From the NCBI RefSeq assembly GCF_026210795.1, contig NC_089453.1:932501-996500 (forward strand): a DNA stretch of 64,000 nucleotides, given 5' to 3'. Both the position numbers and the translations under genes were made by a program. Every line of letters begins with the position of its first letter. The first letter of the stretch is position 1. The DNA is from Rhizophagus irregularis. Lineage: Eukaryota; Glomeromycota; Glomeromycetes; Glomerales; Glomeraceae. The notes under the pieces were generated by a model, which saw only the letters and a program-made list of their open reading frames with translations, ran no database searches and was not told the DNA's origin. Positions 59,945 to 64,000 of the stretch are shown here, in pieces.

Positions 59945-61483
59945 TTATGTGGTACGAGGAGTTTTTTGTATTAATTTAAAAACTTCATAATCTTCAATGG
60001 CGAAATTTGTAGTTGAAGTTATAGTTCTTTCATAACAATTTTGAATACAACTCCAAGGAAGATCATAAATAAATTTACCATTTGCAACTCTAGAAGATTC
60101 TACCATAGCCAAATCAGAAGTTCCAAAACATGGACCAATACAAGGAGAATCATCGATAGCACATTTAAAATTAGAATATTTAATACGACTTAAAATTGAA
60201 TGATTAGGATCTTTACCATCACCTAAAGAAAATATAAAACTTTCTGTACTTTCAATCCAATCACCTGTTGAATTCCAACCATTTGGATTATAACCACCTA
60301 ATAATTCTCCTGTACCTTTAACTTTTAATACTATAAGAGCAGGACCTTGATTATCACAAAGTCTATGAAAAGTTGAACATTTAAAATTATCTCTTGAACC
60401 TCTTAATAAAAGATTAAATTGATAAGGAACCAAATGACATGTAACAGGATTAAAATTTTCTTGACGATCAATCCAACTTGCGATTAAAGCTGCATGTCTA
60501 GTACCAAATAATTTTGAATCAAGTACAATTCCACGAGGTGAGAGTATAGTAGTAAATTGAGGTTTATCAATTTTAAATTGATGATAATTTAAAAGTTCAT
60601 TATATAAATCTTTTGGAAGTAAAATTTTAAAAGGTCTAACATGATTAAAAAAATCTGCACCTGATATATGATAAAATCTTATATATGGTATACAATCTTT
60701 TAATTTTAAAGCTAATTTGGAGAAATCATCTGAAGTCCAATCATTTGGATTATTAAAAGGTAATTTAATTTGAGCTGTTCCCCATTTAATTAAAATATTC
60801 CAAACATCAATCTCTTCAAGATGAAGGTCATCCCTTTTTAATATTCCAATTACTAAATTATCAGGCCATTGCATAAATCTTCCATGTCTACGAAATTTTT
60901 GTGGATCATCTGAAACCATTTTTATGCAATGTTCTTGAAGTTTTTGAAAATTATCATGTTGAAATATAAGATGACAATATTCATTAAAATTTTCATGTAA
61001 CCAATCATTTTCCTTTATAATAAAATAATCTTGAACATATTCCAGAAGCTCGTTCAAGCACAGCTCATCGGTAGCTACTAGAAGCTCCAAGATTTTTCCT
61101 CCATCAAATTTCTCCAACGAGACTGTACCACCATAAATATAACTATGGTAAAAAAAAAAAAAAAAAGATTAATAACCTTTTTCTTTTAAGAGATTTCTTT
61201 TTTTTTTTTTTAGAAAAAAAGCAAATTACTTTAATATAATCTCAAAGCTTTCAGGAGCGATATTTGGTTTTGTAAAGTAATATATATTATTTTCCATCGT
61301 AGCCCATTCTGCTGATAAAGCATAACGAAAATAAGTTGACCTTGCACGAAGTACGATGGAATGTGCTTTAAATGTTTGAGCATTGGGTTCTTCTCCAACT
61401 CTTATTAATATATCATAATCATCTGGAAAATTCAACAGCCACATAAAATCTTTTGATAATGTTACCAAGAGTTCCGTCGACAT
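59945..61483 (-). CDS. BTB-BACK-TLDc domain protein
   Basis: Two exons (61230-61483 and 59945-61142) join as ILN-YIYGG and give 483 residues. BTB covers about residues 20-125 (DYDILIRVGEEPNAQTFKAH, RARSTYFRYALS, YIYGGTVSLEK). A BACK-like helical part follows (NEYCHLIFQHDNFQKLQEHC, LKRDDLHLEEIDVWNILIKW). The TLDc domain covers about 310-480 (DSKLFGTRHAALIASWID, FHRLCDNQGPALIVLKVKG, LLGGYNPNGWN, FCIGP-like CIGPCFGTSDLAM). This architecture is heavily multiplied in mycorrhizal fungi. BTB suggests a cullin-3 adaptor or an oligomer. TLDc is linked to oxidative-stress protection and V-ATPase regulation in other eukaryotes, but the role of the fungal paralogues is unknown. Confidence 0.95.
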
Positions 61484-64000
61484 TTATTATATTAAAAAAA
61501 AAAAAAGGAAAAAAGGGGGAAAAAAAATTACAAAAGAAAAAAAAAAAAAAAAGATTGTAAAAAAAAATTATATGATAAAAAAATTATTCTTTTATACACA
61601 TTTATACATATACATATATATATTATGTGTGTATATTATATATATATACTATAAAAAAAAAACTCGACCAGTTGGGGGATATTAATAGGAAAAATAAACA
61701 ATGCCCTTTGTTGAAAATTTCATCACAATTTATATATATTTGTTTTTTATATATATATATATATATAAAAAAAAATGATGAATTTTTTTTTTTTTTTTTG
61801 TTTGTAAATAATAATGATTTTTTTTTATTTTATTTTAAACTTACAACAAAGTTTCACGGAAAATTTCCATTTGTATATTAGAAGTTTGATTGAGATTTTC
61901 AAGATTCATGCATGATTTCTAAAGCGATTTCTTAAACCAAACTGTGATTGGATGATGTACAATGATGAATGATTGATTTTAATTTGCGTTCACACGCTTA
62001 TCAAAAAAAACTTACCAATATATTACACGAAATTCCATCAAATTTTTCGATAAATTGCCCTTTAACTTACCAAATTAAGTTACCATAATTTTTATTATTA
62101 ACCTTAAATTCTTTTTGAATGAAGCTGTTAACATTTTAAACAAGGAAAATAAGGGAAATAACTTGCATATCAGTTTGTAATCGATAAACGCGTCGAACTA
62201 AGAAAAAAAAAATAAAAAATTTTTATGCATATTCCTGTATGTATTAAACATAAATATAAAGTACAATAGGAAATTTTCAAAAAATCATTTTTATTATTTA
62301 TAATTTTCAATGAATAAGGAAAATTCCAAAGAAGGACTATTATAATATTTTGTACGAGTCTCCTGATTAAAGTATTAGTAATTAATAAAAAAGGAAATAA
62401 GAAAAAAAAAATTTATATATATTACATTTTATTTATTTACTTTTGATTAAATAATCATTAAGGGGGGGATAAAAAAAATATAGTAATAAAATAATGAATT
62501 TCAACTTATGGAAATAATGGAAAATAATGAGCCAAAAAAGAAGAAAAAAATAAAAAAAATTATATATATATACTGTATATATATATGTATGAGTACAAAA
62601 TTTTAAACCAACGAAAAACTTCTAACCTAAATAAGATGTAAAAAAAAAAAAACGGTAAAAGTTTGTTGAAATTCACCTTATATAGGTTCAGTTTATAACT
62701 TTAAAAAAAAAAAGGGTTTTTTTATCGCGTTGTGCTAATACTAAAAAAAGAATTGGAATTACTAATACATAAATTGAGTGACAATACCGGTTACTTTCTT
62801 TGAGAAAAAAAAATTTTTTTAAAATATTATTAATGGTTGGTTTATATATCGGGTACTTAGGGAAAATAATTCTCCCATTAATTAAACCGGTCTATTGTTT
62901 ACTATGACGGAAATCTTTTAAAACGCTAATTTATTTTACCGATAAATTTTTTATCGATTGGTCATCAGCTGATTATTGTACCAAAATTGACTATAATGCA
63001 CTTTTAAGCGAGATTTGCATAAATATGGATAAATTAAATCATGATTAAAAGTAATACATCTTACATCATATATATGCCATGTCCGTATAAACAATTACGT
63101 AATAGTCGCTGTATTTAATTTTACGGGGTCGTTTAACTCGCAGGTTCATTATTCTCCGAAAAGGTTTGTTAATTCGTGTAACGGCCAAGAATTCGATAAC
63201 TTTTTGAGTTACATTTAACTAAAATCTTATTGTATATAACCTAGTAAGAAGGATGTTCCGTAGGGCATGATACAGTAACTAAGGAAAGGTTGTAAAATAA
63301 TTATTGGTACGTGACGTTCATCGGACAAGGCCCCGCCCAATAACGGATGAACCCGGTCGACCTCTATCCCGGCATACACTTTATCCGTAACCTTATGAAA
63401 AATTATAATATTACAAATTAATGTAGAAAATAAAATGCACCTTTCAAAGAAAAAAAGAATCTTTTTAGTACTAGTATTATAGAATTTGTAATGAAAATAT
63501 TGATGTAATATTATTGGGATTTGGGAAGGTAGGAAATCCCTAGTGATGATAGCACATGGATGCTCCGAAGGAAACCCGAAAGACCATCATGCATCCGTAT
63601 ATAGTATGTTATTGTTAGGAATCTCCGATGTTACTCCTCGTGAAATAAATGGTTAGTTCCAACGTATCACCAGATTGTTCATCAGCAGGTGATTTTTTTT
63701 TTTATCTTTTTTATCTTTTATTCTATTAATTTAAAAAAAATAATAAAGTTAGAGAAATCAGATAAAGATGAAATGAAATATCAAAATTGGAAATTTTCTA
63801 AAAGTTTTTTTTTTTTATAATTTAATCACAATTGTGTCGCAAAAGTAATTTATTATTTATATTATATATTCATTAAATGTTACAATAATAATATGAATTA
63901 TGGCTTAGATTAATACCTATTAATGACAAGTAAAATTATTGTACAGAAACCCATGAGATATTTTAAACAACGCTTATTGAAACGGAGATTTCCGGTTATC
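61484..64000. other. 3' flank, no gene supported
   Basis: A/T-rich spacer with homopolymers and TA runs. A patch richer in G and C at about 63,310-63,395 (containing CAAGGCCCCGCCCAATAACG) stands out, but shows no coding or RNA signature I recognise. The upstream region of the BTB-TLDc gene lies at its left end. Confidence 0.55.

Noticed and set aside
1-64000. Retroviral, LTR, Polinton or CRISPR content
   Set aside because: No reverse transcriptase, integrase, capsid, long terminal repeat or spacer-repeat array was recognised on either strand.

Overview
This is nuclear DNA from an AT-rich, intron-rich fungus, most probably an arbuscular mycorrhizal glomeromycete of the Rhizophagus irregularis type. 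That reading rests on three things. The spacers are extremely AT-rich and full of A/T runs. The genes carry many short GT-AG introns (19 exons in VPS41). The window also has one or more members of families known to be expanded in these fungi: BTB-BACK-TLDc, MATH/BTB, HMG-box of the MATA type, F-box, and leucine-rich proteins starting MVKAQ(Q/E)W. No database search was run, so the species is an inference.

Layout. 1-5.2 kb: a minisatellite, a small two-exon acidic orphan (+) and a Zn2Cys6 transcription factor (-). 5.2-14.6 kb: a gene-poor stretch with a decayed tRNA-derived SINE, inverted repeats and a near-pure A/T block. 14.6-24.2 kb: VPS41 (+), then Derlin, a MATH-BTB-BACK protein and an HMG-box protein (all -). 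24.2-27.9 kb: empty except for a GC-rich inverted-repeat element. 27.9-36.7 kb: a coiled-coil/WD40 protein (-), ADE2 (+), an F-box/LRR protein (-) and folliculin (+), arranged as divergent or convergent pairs with short spacers. 37.3-45.7 kb: a tandem array of five intact, intronless leucine-rich/coiled-coil paralogues (called A-E here) interleaved with decayed copies. 46.6-53.8 kb: VPS15. 54.9-57.4 kb: a class I methyltransferase and mitochondrial ribosomal protein bL36m. 59.9-61.5 kb: a BTB-BACK-TLDc protein (-). The last 2.5 kb holds no gene I can support.

The housekeeping genes lean towards endomembrane and nutrient biology. VPS41 is a HOPS subunit, VPS15 is the regulatory subunit of the Vps34 lipid kinase, folliculin is a Rag-GTPase GAP in TORC1 signalling, and Derlin acts in ER-associated degradation. 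Nothing shows that they are co-regulated, and the grouping may be chance. The BTB and F-box proteins are probable substrate adaptors of cullin-RING ubiquitin ligases.

The most interesting region is the A-E array. It shows birth-and-death evolution with a shared promoter block, a 282-nt stretch identical between D and E, a member (C) that looks chimeric, and a coiled-coil segment that has grown by internal duplication in D. Exon structures for VPS41, Derlin, MATH-BTB, ADE2, F-box, methyltransferase and BTB-TLDc were worked out by hand and keep one open frame throughout. Those for VPS15, and parts of the WD40 and folliculin genes, are approximate.
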